A stretch of 64,000 nucleotides of DNA from Pseudomonas purpurea (GTDB taxonomy: Bacteria; Pseudomonadota; Gammaproteobacteria; Pseudomonadales; Pseudomonadaceae), in contig NZ_CP150918.1 in the NCBI RefSeq assembly GCF_039908635.1, positions 1,736,001-1,800,000 of the forward strand, written 5' to 3'. The translations under genes and the position numbers were made by a program. This document shows positions 1-8,851 of this stretch, piece by piece. Under the pieces are notes generated by a model. It was not told the origin of the DNA and searched no databases. It saw only the letters and a program-made list of their open reading frames with translations. The stretch's first letter is position 1; each line of letters begins with the position of its first letter.

Positions 1-1470
1 GGCCAACTGCTGCGCGAATACACGGTGTTGATCGACCCACCGGGCGCTGCCGGTATCGTGCCGTCAACCGATACGGCGGCCGAACTGGCCGCACTCCGCT
101 CGCAGGCGGCCTCGGCCTTCCCTGACGTCATTCCTGTTGAACCATCATCGCCTGCGGTGCAGGGCAAACGTTACACGTTGCTCCCCGATGCGGCAGCCAG
201 GCCGACTTCCACGCCTCCCGTTGCCGCAGCACCGTCCAGTGCCGCACCTGCTATCACAGATACACAAGCCGAAGAGTTGGCGGCCAGCACGCTGCACAAT
301 CAGCAACTGCAAAAGAACTTGGATGAATTGCAAGCCAGGGCCCAAGCCCAGGAAAAGCAGATCGCCAGCCAGCAAAAACAGATCATCGAACTGCAAACCC
401 TATTGGCAGAAGCCCGCACACCGCCCGTGGCTCCTGCCGCGACGGTCGTACCACCCAGCGCGGTGGCGCCGGCGAACGAAGCGTCGGGTGGTTCAAGCCT
501 GTTGCTGACGGTCGGGTTGTCCGCGTTGGTGCTGCTGTTGCTGCTGGGTTTTTTTGTGCATCGGCGTCAGCAGCGTCAGGGGGTGCAGGAACCGCTGTCC
601 GTGCGGCCAACGCCAGCCGTCAGTCCGGTGATTGCCCAGGTTCAGCCACGGCCGCAACCGGTGCCGGCGTATCGCGAAGTGACCCACGGCGCCGATGTGC
701 TGGAAGGTGTCGGTGTCTATCTGGCGTACGGGCGCTTTGCGGAGGCGGTGGCCCTGCTGCGCGAAGCGCTGCACAAGGAGCCGCAGCGGTCCGACCTGAA
801 TCTGCAGTTGCTGGACGTGCTGGGCAAGCAGGGGGATGCCGAAGCCTACACGGCCCAGGAACTGAGCCTGCTGGCATCAGGCTTCAGCGCGCAGGAGCTG
901 GCAGACATTCGTGCACGGCACCCCAAACTCTGCGACGCGGCCCCCGCTGTTGCACTGGTATCGGCGGCACCGGTCGTGCCTGACCCTGCGCCAGTACCCA
1001 CCGCCGCGGCGCCGGATGAGTTTCAGTTGAACCTGGATGACATGTCGGTGGATGCCAATTGGGATCTGGTCAGCCCTTTCGAAAAACCGACATCGGCCCC
1101 GGATTCATCTGATCTCGCATCGAGTGCAAATGACTGGCCCAATGATCCAGAGGTCACCCATAAACAATCAATGGAACCGTTCGCAGCGCCTGACATCGAG
1201 TGGTCCGATGCACCGCCATCGGCGTTGGAGGGCGATGACTTTCTTGATGAGTTCAAGGATTTGGGTGACGCCTTGGCGCTTGAGCCGTTGCCGATGGACG
1301 TTGAATCACCGACGCTCGAAAAACCTTTCGCCGGCAAACTGGAACAAGCCCAGACCTGCATCGACGACGGCGATCTGGACAGCGCCAGCCGACTGTTGAA
1401 CGAGTTGCTCAAGGATGGCGACGAGCCGTTGAAGCAGACGGCTCGCAGCTTGCTGGCGAGTCTTCGTTAG
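1..1470 (+). CDS. FimV-like inner-membrane protein, 5' end outside window
   Basis: The reading frame is open from base 1, so the N-terminus is missing. The first residues (LLREYTVLIDPPG) match the end of the periplasmic beta-strand domain of FimV-type proteins. A coiled-coil, Gln-rich stretch follows (about residues 90-135 of the visible part), then one membrane span (SLLLTVGLSALVLLLLLGFF) with a basic stop-transfer HRRQQR. The cytoplasmic tail is acidic, with TPR-like helices (VYLAYGRFAEAVALLREAL) and the typical FimV C-terminal helix pair (LEQAQTCIDDGDLDSASRLL). FimV relatives organise polar complexes, twitching and peptidoglycan association. The neighbour is plpD rather than the asd/truA context of classical fimV, so this is probably a shorter paralogue like the FimV-like gene next to plpD in P. 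aeruginosa. Confidence 0.8.
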   Translation, partial: GQLLREYTVLIDPPGAAGIVPSTDTAAELAALRSQAASAFPDVIPVEPSSPAVQGKRYTLLPDAAARPTSTPPVAAAPSSAAPAITDTQAEELAASTLHNQQLQKNLDELQARAQAQEKQIASQQKQIIELQTLLAEARTPPVAPAATVVPPSAVAPANEASGGSSLLLTVGLSALVLLLLLGFFVHRRQQRQGVQEPLSVRPTPAVSPVIAQVQPRPQPVPAYREVTHGADVLEGVGVYLAYGRFAEAVALLREALHKEPQRSDLNLQLLDVLGKQGDAEAYTAQELSLLASGFSAQELADIRARHPKLCDAAPAVALVSAAPVVPDPAPVPTAAAPDEFQLNLDDMSVDANWDLVSPFEKPTSAPDSSDLASSANDWPNDPEVTHKQSMEPFAAPDIEWSDAPPSALEGDDFLDEFKDLGDALALEPLPMDVESPTLEKPFAGKLEQAQTCIDDGDLDSASRLLNELLKDGDEPLKQTARSLLASLR

Positions 1471-1477
1471 CGCACCG

Positions 1478-3667
1478 TCAGAAGGTCTGCCCCAGGTTCA
1501 GGTAAATCGCCTGCTGATCGTCATCGTTGAAGCCATAACTGAAGTTCAGCGGCCCCAGCGGCGTATCGAACCCCAGGAAAATACTGGCGGCATTGATGTA
1601 GCCGCTGTCGAATTCATTGTCGTTGTTCCAGGCACGGCCACGCTCCAGCGAAGCACCGAGGTACAGCGGGAAGTCCAGCGGCAGGTAGGAGCGGGGCGTC
1701 AGGCGTCGAAAGTACACGGCGCGCATCAGGCTGACGTTCTGCCCGGAAATCGCGTCCTGACGGAACCCTGACAGCTGTCGCGCACCGCCCAGCAGGAAGC
1801 TTGAACTCACCACGTCGGCCTGATCCAGCGTACGGCCATAGCGTCCGCCGAGCACGAAGGTGTCCGGTCCGCTGCTCAGGGCCTTGTCCAGTTTGAACTC
1901 CCATTGCCGGTAAGGTTTGTCGGACCCCAGGCTCGGCGTGAACTGGCGCAACGACAGGCCGACGTCTTCGCCCTCGTGGGGGAAGTACACATTGTCCAGG
2001 GAGTCGAACGAGTACTTGAGCTCATAAAAACCCTCGTTGAAGCTTTCGCTCGGCAGGTGCTGGTCGCCAATGCGCACATCGGCCTTGCCCCACGCCTCGC
2101 CGACGCCGAAGCGGATTTCGCCGCTGGTACCGATCTGCCGCCCAACGTTGAGGCCGAAGCCATAACGTTCGAGGCGGTATTGGGCCACCGGGTCGTTGTC
2201 CAGCGTGGCCTCGACGTTTTGCGCTTCGAACGCCGCGTAAGGCGCTATGAAGTAGCGTGAACCGACGTCCAGCGGTTGAAAAAACTCGGTGTAGAGTTCT
2301 TGCTGATTGCCGATCTGAACGCGGGTCAGCCACTCCGCACCGAGCCGGTTGATGCCATTGACCCGGTAACTGGCGCCGATGTTGAAGGCGCTGTCGCCGC
2401 GCATGTCGTCCGAGAGATTCAGGCCCAGCCGCAAGTAATCGGTGCCGGCGCGTTTGCCCCTCGCGCTGATCACCAGGGTCTGGTCATGCCCCTTGTGCAC
2501 CACGCGGTATTGCACCTGCTCGAAGTAATCCAGGCCATAGAGAGTGCCCATGTCGGTTTGCAAGCGGCCCAGGTCCAGTGGCTCGCCGATGCGCTGGCGG
2601 ATGTAGTAGCGGATCACCTCGTCACCGACTTTCGAATCGTTTTCCACCTTGATCGCGGTGATGATCGGCGTGCGCTGGCTCGGCGCTCGCGCTGCCGTCA
2701 GCTCGGCATCCTGGGTGTCGACAGGTCGCAGTCGTGCCAGGCGCGCGTCGAGAATGCGCGTGGCGCGGTATCCGGCGTCGATGATTTCCTGGGAGTGGCC
2801 GAAATCGGTGGAGCCGAAGCTGGCCAGCGATGGCTGGATCAACACGTCATCCTTGTGCAGCGCCGCGAGCTGTTCCTCGGAGTTGCGCCGGGTCATCAGG
2901 GTGATCGACTGCGTCAGCACATCGACCACCGTGTTCAGTTGCTTGCGGCTGCGCAGCGGGGTACCGATGTCGACCACGATGGCGATGTCGACGCCCATCT
3001 CACGGGCCACGTCCAGGGGGATGTTGTCGGTCATGCCGCCGTCCACCAACAGGCGGCCGTCGAGTTCGACCGGTGCGAACACCGCCGGGATCGACATGCT
3101 GGCGCGAATCACCTGAGGCAGGTGGCCCTTGCGGAACACCACTTTTTCGCCGCTGGCGATGTCGGTGGCCACGGCGCGGAAGGGGATGGGCAGCTTGTCG
3201 AAGTCCCGGGTGTCACTGGCGTGGGCCAGTTTGCTTTCCAGCAGCAGCGCGAGGTTCTGGCCCTGAATCACCCCCAACGGCAGGCCGAGGCTGCCGTCAT
3301 CGCGAAAGCTCAGTTTTTGCTTCACCAGAAAATCGCGGTCGTCCTGCTTGCGCCGGAACGGCACGTCCGCACGTGGCGGGGCATCGGAAAGGGCCTGCTT
3401 CCAGTCGATGTCCAGCGCCAGTTTTTCAAGCTCGTCGATCTTGTAGCCCGAAGCGTAGAGCCCGCCGATCACCGCGCCCATGCTGGTGCCGGCAATCGCA
3501 TCGATCCTGATGCCTTGCTCTTCAAGTGCCTTGAGCACGCCAATGTGCGCCAACCCTCGGGCCGCGCCACCGGACAGCACCAGGCCGATCTTCGGTCGCG
3601 GGGTATCGGCGGCATGCACGATCAATGGAATGAAACACAGCAGCAGGCAGGACAGCAGACGACGCAT
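1478..3667 (-). CDS. plpD: Patatin-like phospholipase, type Vd autotransporter PlpD
   Basis: A 729-residue protein with a Sec signal peptide (about residues 1-20). The patatin lipase domain has the oxyanion loop GGAARG (33-38), nucleophile motif GTSMG (Ser62) and the second dyad residue in DGG (Asp209). A POTRA-like domain (about 330-400) and a C-terminal 16-strand-type beta barrel ending in F follow. This is the full architecture of PlpD, in which the passenger lipase crosses the outer membrane through its own barrel and acts as a phospholipase A1 outside the cell. The stop lies 7 bp from the convergent FimV-like gene. Start at ATG 3667 gives the clean signal peptide. All catalytic residues are present. 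Confidence 0.93.
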   Translation of the reverse strand: MRRLLSCLLLCFIPLIVHAADTPRPKIGLVLSGGAARGLAHIGVLKALEEQGIRIDAIAGTSMGAVIGGLYASGYKIDELEKLALDIDWKQALSDAPPRADVPFRRKQDDRDFLVKQKLSFRDDGSLGLPLGVIQGQNLALLLESKLAHASDTRDFDKLPIPFRAVATDIASGEKVVFRKGHLPQVIRASMSIPAVFAPVELDGRLLVDGGMTDNIPLDVAREMGVDIAIVVDIGTPLRSRKQLNTVVDVLTQSITLMTRRNSEEQLAALHKDDVLIQPSLASFGSTDFGHSQEIIDAGYRATRILDARLARLRPVDTQDAELTAARAPSQRTPIITAIKVENDSKVGDEVIRYYIRQRIGEPLDLGRLQTDMGTLYGLDYFEQVQYRVVHKGHDQTLVISARGKRAGTDYLRLGLNLSDDMRGDSAFNIGASYRVNGINRLGAEWLTRVQIGNQQELYTEFFQPLDVGSRYFIAPYAAFEAQNVEATLDNDPVAQYRLERYGFGLNVGRQIGTSGEIRFGVGEAWGKADVRIGDQHLPSESFNEGFYELKYSFDSLDNVYFPHEGEDVGLSLRQFTPSLGSDKPYRQWEFKLDKALSSGPDTFVLGGRYGRTLDQADVVSSSFLLGGARQLSGFRQDAISGQNVSLMRAVYFRRLTPRSYLPLDFPLYLGASLERGRAWNNDNEFDSGYINAASIFLGFDTPLGPLNFSYGFNDDDQQAIYLNLGQTF

Positions 3668-3736
3668 CAGGGATCTCGGGCGAGCGATAAAGGTGGCTAT
3701 TATAGCGACGCCCTTCGTTCAGGAGTTTTACCCGCC

Positions 3737-4024
3737 ATGCCCGCATTGAAACCGGAAATTGTCATCACCTATTGCACCCAATGCCAATGGCTGTTGCGCG
3801 CCGCCTGGCTGGCCCAGGAGTTGCTCAGCACCTTCGGTGACGATCTGGGTAAAGTCTCCCTGGTGCCCGGCACCGGCGGAGTCTTCCACATCACCTGCGA
3901 CGGTGTGCAAATCTGGGAGCGCAAGGCCGATGGCGGTTTCCCGGAGGCCAAGGTGCTCAAGCAGCGCGTACGTGACCAGATCGACCCGGAGCGCGACCTG
4001 GGTCACAACGACCGGTCGCAGTAA
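3737..4024 (+). CDS. SelT/SelW/SelH family Rdx protein
   Basis: A 95-residue thioredoxin-fold protein. The N-terminal strand IVITYCTQC carries the CxxC redox pair (Cys13, Cys16), where animal SelW has a selenocysteine; here both are Cys. Length and the GTGGVFHI strand fit bacterial Rdx (SelW-like) proteins, which are presumed cytoplasmic thiol oxidoreductases of unclear substrate. The start is set by AGGAG at 3721 about 11 bp upstream of the ATG. It is transcribed away from plpD, with about 70 bp for both promoters. Function beyond redox activity is inference. Confidence 0.85.
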   Translation: MPALKPEIVITYCTQCQWLLRAAWLAQELLSTFGDDLGKVSLVPGTGGVFHITCDGVQIWERKADGGFPEAKVLKQRVRDQIDPERDLGHNDRSQ

Positions 4025-4039
4025 AAGGCGCAGGCAAGG

Positions 4040-4068
4040 ACGAAGGCAGGTCAATGACCTGCCTTCGT
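4040..4068. terminator. Hairpin between convergent genes
   Basis: A perfect 12-bp inverted repeat (ACGAAGGCAGGT / ACCTGCCTTCGT, 5-nt loop) sits between the convergent ends of the SelW-like gene (stop 4024) and the small membrane protein gene (stop 4083). No long T-run follows on either strand, so it is a probable bidirectional 3'-end hairpin rather than a textbook intrinsic terminator. Confidence 0.55.
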
Positions 4069-4082
4069 TGCAACGTGAGGTG

Positions 4083-4370
4083 CTATTTCGTGGCCATTTT
4101 CGATTTTATGAAGCCGGCTACAAACGTCAGGACCGCACCGCCGACACCGCCACCCACAACACTGCTCAACAGCGCGGGAATACTCAGGGCTCCGGCAGTG
4201 ATCATGCCGGGCTCGCCCGTCACGGCAGCCAGTATCTGACCGAGAACCAACCCGCCGACACCCCCGACGACCGAGTTGAGCATCGGGCCCAGGCTCTGCT
4301 TGCTCAAGCCTGCGGCATTACCACCGACTACACCGCTGACTATCTGAACGACGAGGCTGACAATGTCCAT
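4083..4370 (-). CDS. Small Gly/Val-rich membrane protein, function unknown
   Basis: A 95-residue protein made almost entirely of hydrophobic, glycine-zipper-like segments (MDIVSLVVQIVSGVVGG, SVVGGVGGLVLGQILAAV, SVVGGGVGGAVLTFVAGF) with a short basic tail (IKSKMATK). Three short membrane helices or a membrane-inserted oligomer are plausible. There is no catalytic motif and I do not recognise a named family. The ORF is clean and codon use is typical of the neighbours, so it is probably a real, conserved Pseudomonas gene. Confidence 0.65.
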   Translation of the reverse strand: MDIVSLVVQIVSGVVGGNAAGLSKQSLGPMLNSVVGGVGGLVLGQILAAVTGEPGMITAGALSIPALLSSVVGGGVGGAVLTFVAGFIKSKMATK

Positions 4371-4521
4371 GGATGAACCCTCTCAATAGTGCTGTGTGAA
4401 TGACCACTCGTATCAGCTACTTCAAAAGGGCAGGTGTCGCTGTCAACGAGGAGTCTTTATCCGCTAACGACGAACTGCTGCGGATGTATTAAGTATAGGT
4501 AGCCCGCCATTGTGGGGCCAA

Positions 4522-5415
4522 TCAGTGGGCGGGGGCAGTTTCAGTGGTTTTTGGGCCGGGACCGCTGCTGCCCAGTCGGCTCGAGACCACGATTGCCACG
4601 ATGATCAGCGCGCCGCCGATCAGCATGCGCGGGGTCGGGTTTTCACCGAACAGCAGCCACGCCACGGTGATCCCGTACACCGGCTCCAGGGCGAACACTA
4701 TCGCTGCGGTGCGCGCCTTGATCACCGCCAGGCTGGCGACGAACAGGCTGTGGGCGACGGCGGTGCAAAACACCCCGAGCAGGCCGATCCACAGCCAGTC
4801 AAGTGCGCGCACTTCGCCAAGGCCGGGTGCGGCGAACGGCAACAGGCACAGGGCGACCACGACGTTCTGGCACAGCGCCGCCTGCACCGCCGGGACCCGC
4901 CCCGAGCTGGCGCGGTTGGTCAGTGACAGCAGGGCGAACAACAACCCCGAACCCACGGCCCAGAGCAGGCCGGCGGTGGCTTCGCTGGCGAGGTCGAAAT
5001 CCGGCGTCACCAGCACCAGCCCAACGCTGACCAACACCACCAGCAGGATCTCGTTGGCGCGAATCCGCTCACGAAAGATCAGCCCTTCGAGGATGACTGT
5101 GAACGCCGGGAAACTGGCGAAGCCGAGGGTGGCAATGGCGACCCCGGCGATCTTTACCGCAATGAAAAAACTCACCCAATGCCCGGCCAGCAACAGGCCG
5201 CTGAGCAGCAAGCGGCGCCAGTCGACGGCTCGCAGGGTTTGCCACGGCGTGTTGCGGGCAAACCGCGCAAAGCACGCCAGGGCAATGACGGCGAACGCGG
5301 CACGGCCAAAGACAATGATGGCGGGTGAGGCGGCGGCCAATTTGCCGAACACGCCAGTCAGGCCAAACATCAGTGCGCCGATATGCAGGGCGCCAAGGGC
5401 AGTACGCGGGGTCAT
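4522..5415 (-). CDS. EamA/DMT family exporter
   Basis: A 297-residue protein with ten predicted membrane helices arranged as two EamA repeats (about residues 5-135 and 145-285), the drug/metabolite transporter layout. Such proteins usually export amino acids or small metabolites; the substrate cannot be read from sequence. I chose ATG 5415 over an in-frame ATG at 5439 because AAGGA lies 5 bp upstream of the inner codon. It lies 93 bp downstream of, and on the same strand as, an AraC-type regulator gene, which may control it. Confidence 0.88.
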   Translation of the reverse strand: MTPRTALGALHIGALMFGLTGVFGKLAAASPAIIVFGRAAFAVIALACFARFARNTPWQTLRAVDWRRLLLSGLLLAGHWVSFFIAVKIAGVAIATLGFASFPAFTVILEGLIFRERIRANEILLVVLVSVGLVLVTPDFDLASEATAGLLWAVGSGLLFALLSLTNRASSGRVPAVQAALCQNVVVALCLLPFAAPGLGEVRALDWLWIGLLGVFCTAVAHSLFVASLAVIKARTAAIVFALEPVYGITVAWLLFGENPTPRMLIGGALIIVAIVVSSRLGSSGPGPKTTETAPAH

Positions 5416-5508
5416 CTCGATCCTTACCAAACATGACAATCAAAAGCACAGTCTAGAGCCTTGCCTTGGGGATTGTCTGTCGGCAACCTCGCGTTTTTTA
5501 GCGCGAAA

Positions 5509-6267
5509 CTAGCGCTCGCCTGCGGTGCGGCGCAGTTTGCCGGGTGCGGCGCCGAACTCGCGTTGCACGGCGGCGGTGAAGGCACTCTGGGAACTGTAGC
5601 CGACCCGACTGGCGATTTCGCCGATGGGCAGCACCGTCTCGCGCAACAGGTTTACGGCCAGGTGCAGGCGACGGCTGCGGATGTAATCCATGGGCGTTTG
5701 CCCGCATTCGGCAACGAACCGCGCATGCAGGCGAGGGCTGGACAGCCCGGCGATGCGCGCCAGGTCGGCGACCTGCAACGGGTAGGCGGCGTACTGATCG
5801 ATGTGCGCGTTGAGCGCCGCGTAGGGCAGCCGTCGTCCGGTCACAGGGCTTGCGATGTCGCGGTTGAGGCTGGCGAGCAACAACACCGCACCTTGCTGGG
5901 CGATCAGCGGATCGCTCACCGGGCTACTCGCCAGCCAGCTCACCAACTGACTTTGCCCGGCATCGAGCGGCAGTCGGCCGGGCGTGTCGAGCAAGCGTCG
6001 GCTGGCCTGCGCATGGTCGCCCAGGGATTGCCCGACCCATTGATCACTTGGCACGTCCAGCACCAGGCAACGGCTGCCGTTGGGGCTGCCGCAAGTGTGA
6101 TGGGCGCCGGAAGGGACCACGACAAAACTCTGCTGCTGCACCTGGCTGCCATGGCCGTCGACCTCGAAGTCGAGCGCGCCCGACAGGCCGAACACCAGTT
6201 GGGCATGCTCGTGGCTGTGGACGATCAGGTCGTGGGTGTACTGGCGTAGCGTGAGGATCGGTCTCAT
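5509..6267 (-). CDS. AraC family transcriptional regulator with cupin N-domain
   Basis: A 252-residue protein. The N-terminal cupin-like sensing domain has HSHEHAQLVF typical of small-molecule sensing AraC proteins (about residues 10-90). The C-terminal double helix-turn-helix (about 155-250) includes LARIAGLSSPRLHARF and IGEIASRVGYSSQSAFTAAVQ. ATG 6267 is preferred because AGGAG stands 7 bp upstream; the longer 5' extension to 6348 looks unlike protein. It lies directly upstream of the EamA exporter on the same strand, so regulation of that exporter is plausible but not shown. Confidence 0.87.
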   Translation of the reverse strand: MRPILTLRQYTHDLIVHSHEHAQLVFGLSGALDFEVDGHGSQVQQQSFVVVPSGAHHTCGSPNGSRCLVLDVPSDQWVGQSLGDHAQASRRLLDTPGRLPLDAGQSQLVSWLASSPVSDPLIAQQGAVLLLASLNRDIASPVTGRRLPYAALNAHIDQYAAYPLQVADLARIAGLSSPRLHARFVAECGQTPMDYIRSRRLHLAVNLLRETVLPIGEIASRVGYSSQSAFTAAVQREFGAAPGKLRRTAGER

Positions 6268-6401
6268 CGCGGTCTCCTGGGCAGGCTGGCAGTCTACACC
6301 GCCGGCACCTGCGCCCGTGCTGTCATCGGACTGCCGCATTTGTGTCATGGGCTATTAATGGCCCTGGCGCAAGCTCGCAAAAAATCCCGCTGAGGTTGCC
6401 C

Positions 6402-7217
6402 ATGACCCGTGCCAAATTCGCTAAACCGAGCCGTAAGCAACGCGTGCGCACATTGTGGATTTCCGATGTACACCTTGGCACCCGCGATTGTCAGGCCGAG
6501 CATTTGTCGCAGTTTCTCAAGGGCTATCACGCCGACCGGATTTACCTGGTGGGCGACATCATCGACGGCTGGAAGCTGCGCGGCGGCATGTATTGGCCGC
6601 AAGCACACACCAACGTCATTCGCCGCCTGCTGACCATGAGCAAGCGCGGCACCGAGGTGATCTACGTCACCGGCAACCACGATGAGTTTCTGCGACGCTA
6701 CTCGAAACTGATCCTGGGCAACATCCAGTTGGTGGACGAGGCCGTGCATGTCACCGCCGATGGCCGTCATTTGCTGGTAATCCACGGCGACCAGTTCGAC
6801 GTCATCACCCGGTATCACCGCTGGCTGGCGTTTCTCGGCGACTCGGCCTACGAGTTCACCCTGACCCTGAACCGCTGGCTCAATCACTGGCGGGCGCGTT
6901 ATGGCTATGGCTATTGGTCGCTGTCGGCGTACCTCAAGCACAAGGTGAAAACGGCGGTCAGTTTCATCAGCGATTTTGAGGAGGCCATTGCCCACGAGTG
7001 CGTCAAACGTGAACTGCACGGGGTGGTGTGCGGCCACATTCACCATGCCGAAATCCGTAAGGTCGGCGGGGTGGACTACCTCAACTGCGGCGATTGGGTG
7101 GAGTCGTGTACGGCGTTGATCGAACATTGGGATGGCACGATCGAGTTGTATCGGCTGGCCGATGCGCAAGCGCGGGAAGCGGAGCTCAAGGCAGTGAAAG
7201 TGGCGGAGCCTGCGTAA
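6402..7217 (+). CDS. LpxH-like metallophosphoesterase
   Basis: A 271-residue calcineurin-fold phosphoesterase. Metal-ligand motifs appear in order: SDVHLG (Asp22, His24), GDIIDGW, GNHDE, HGDQFD and GHIHHAE. These match the group annotated as UDP-2,3-diacylglucosamine diphosphatase-like proteins, which differ from true LpxH in length and C-terminus, so the real substrate is uncertain. Start ATG 6402 gives a protein beginning just before the first strand, with TGAGG about 6-10 bp upstream. The C-terminal Ala/Glu/Lys tail is not part of the catalytic fold. It is divergent from the AraC gene at 6267. Confidence 0.87.
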   Translation: MTRAKFAKPSRKQRVRTLWISDVHLGTRDCQAEHLSQFLKGYHADRIYLVGDIIDGWKLRGGMYWPQAHTNVIRRLLTMSKRGTEVIYVTGNHDEFLRRYSKLILGNIQLVDEAVHVTADGRHLLVIHGDQFDVITRYHRWLAFLGDSAYEFTLTLNRWLNHWRARYGYGYWSLSAYLKHKVKTAVSFISDFEEAIAHECVKRELHGVVCGHIHHAEIRKVGGVDYLNCGDWVESCTALIEHWDGTIELYRLADAQAREAELKAVKVAEPA

Positions 7218-7316
7218 ACCGCGAAGGCTCAGGCACATTCACCATCGCAATGAGTGTCAGATCACGGATCTTCGGGGGCAGACCGGCATGTGCTCGTCCA
7301 TCGATGGCTGCCGTGC

Positions 7317-7703
7317 CTAGAACGGCACTTTGCCCAGGATCATGTCGCGGTACATGGCGAAATCACCGAGCAGGCTGTAAAGCGGATGCTGGAACGTCGC
7401 GGGGCGGTTCTTCTCATAGAAGAAGTGGCCGACCCAGGCAAAGCTGTAACCGGCCACAGGCAAGGCCAACAACAGCCACCAGGCGCCTTTGCCAATGGTG
7501 AAACCCAGGATGAAAATCACCAGCGTGGTGCCGATGAAGTGCAAGCGTCGGCAGGTGCTGTTTTCATGTTCGCCAAGGTAATACGGATAGAACTCAGCGA
7601 AGCTATTGAAACGCTTGATGTTTTCCACGGCGGTGATCTCGACGGCAGGTGTTCGGTTCAACGGATGCTCTGCGGGGAGCTTATTTGAGTCTAGAGTCAT
7701 CAC
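7317..7703 (-). CDS. Mpo1-like (DUF962) membrane protein
   Basis: A 128-residue protein with the conserved HENSTCRRLHFIG motif, two central membrane segments (TTLVIFILGF, WWLLLALPVAGYSFAWVGHF) and the HxxxxNRPATFQHPLYSLLGDF motif of the YGL010w/Mpo1 family. Yeast Mpo1 is an iron-dependent dioxygenase that shortens 2-hydroxy fatty acids by alpha-oxidation; the His residues it needs are present. The role in bacteria is inferred. Start is ATG 7703 or the adjacent 7700. Bases 7218-7316, between the metallophosphoesterase and this gene's end, hold nothing recognisable. Confidence 0.85.
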   Translation of the reverse strand: MMTLDSNKLPAEHPLNRTPAVEITAVENIKRFNSFAEFYPYYLGEHENSTCRRLHFIGTTLVIFILGFTIGKGAWWLLLALPVAGYSFAWVGHFFYEKNRPATFQHPLYSLLGDFAMYRDMILGKVPF

Positions 7704-7789
7704 TGGTTACAGCCAGTGACAATAGGCGCCACTTTAGTATCCTTCGCAAATCGGGCCATGGATCAAGGCCCCTCATGTAAGTAAACGCC

Positions 7790-8851
7790 ATGAGCGAACG
7801 AACGACTTCTGCAAGCTGGGCGATGGGCATTGTCAAGGCACTGGAAATGGACGGCCTGGATTGTCGGGCCCTGTTCAAGCAACTCGGGCTCGATTACGCC
7901 GCACTGGATGACCCGGATGCGCGCTTTCCCCAGGACTCCATGACGCGGCTCTGGCAGCGCGCCGTCGAGCTGTCGGGTAACCCGGCAATCGGCCTGAACA
8001 TGGGCAAGGTCGTGCGTCCCGCGTCTTTTCATGTGGCCGGGTACGCGTTGATGTCCAGCCGAACCCTGGCCGAAGGCTTTCAACGGTTGGTGCGTTATCA
8101 GCGAATCATCGCCGAAAGTGCTGACCTGAGTTTCCGACTGCTGGATGAAGGTTACGCGCTGATCCTGACCGTCCACGGTGATCATCTTCCCCCTACCCGG
8201 CAAAGCGCCGAAGCGTCGCTGGCCAGTGCCTTGAGCCTGTGCGGCTGGCTGACCGGACGCACCTTGCAGCCGCGCAAGGTCCTGGTCCAGGGCACTCAGC
8301 CCATGGACCTTGAACCCTACAAACAAGCGTTCCATGCGCCGTTGGTGTTCGATGCACCGTATGACGCGCTGATTTTCGAACGGGCGGACATGGAAGCACC
8401 GCTGCCCACCGCCAATGAAGCCATGGCGTTGTTGCATGACCGGTTTGCCGGTGAATACCTGGCGCGTTTTTCGGAAAGTCGGGTGACCCACAAGGCGAGG
8501 CAAGTGCTGTGCCGTTTGCTGCCGCAAGGTGAACCCAAGCGCGATACGGTGGCGCAGACGCTGCACTTGTCGCAGCGCACCTTGCAGCGACGTTTGCAGG
8601 AGGAGGGCACCAGTTTTCAGACGCTGCTCGACGACACCCGCCGCGAACTGGCCGAGCAGTACCTGGCGCAGCCGAGCATGACGCTGCTGGAGATTGCCTA
8701 CCTGCTGGGGTTTGCCGACCCGAGCAATTTCTTTCGGGCGTTTCGCCGCTGGTTCGATGTCACACCCGGTGAGTACCGGGTGCGATTAGTCGACGCGTCC
8801 CGGCAGGTCAGTGACGCCAGAACGCCGGAATACACAGCACAAACACGGTAA
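7790..8851 (+). CDS. AraC family regulator (OruR/ArgR-like, AraC-binding-type N domain)
   Basis: A 353-residue regulator. The N-terminal about 200 residues form the arabinose-binding-like domain typical of OruR-type proteins (GLDYAALDDPDARFPQ, PASFHVAGYALMSSRTLAEG). The C-terminal AraC DNA-binding domain runs about 235-335 (DTVAQTLHLSQRTLQRRLQEEG, LLEIAYLLGFADPSNFFRAF). The effector is unknown. It overlaps the convergent trkH by 44 bp, and the last residues look like a short unstructured tail. The promoter must lie in the 86-bp gap shared with the divergent Mpo1-like gene. Confidence 0.87.
   Translation: MSERTTSASWAMGIVKALEMDGLDCRALFKQLGLDYAALDDPDARFPQDSMTRLWQRAVELSGNPAIGLNMGKVVRPASFHVAGYALMSSRTLAEGFQRLVRYQRIIAESADLSFRLLDEGYALILTVHGDHLPPTRQSAEASLASALSLCGWLTGRTLQPRKVLVQGTQPMDLEPYKQAFHAPLVFDAPYDALIFERADMEAPLPTANEAMALLHDRFAGEYLARFSESRVTHKARQVLCRLLPQGEPKRDTVAQTLHLSQRTLQRRLQEEGTSFQTLLDDTRRELAEQYLAQPSMTLLEIAYLLGFADPSNFFRAFRRWFDVTPGEYRVRLVDASRQVSDARTPEYTAQTR

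Noticed and set aside
2276..4024. 582-codon plus-strand frame covering plpD and the SelW-like gene
   Set aside because: Only its last 95 codons, from ATG 3737, are a real gene; the rest is antisense to plpD.
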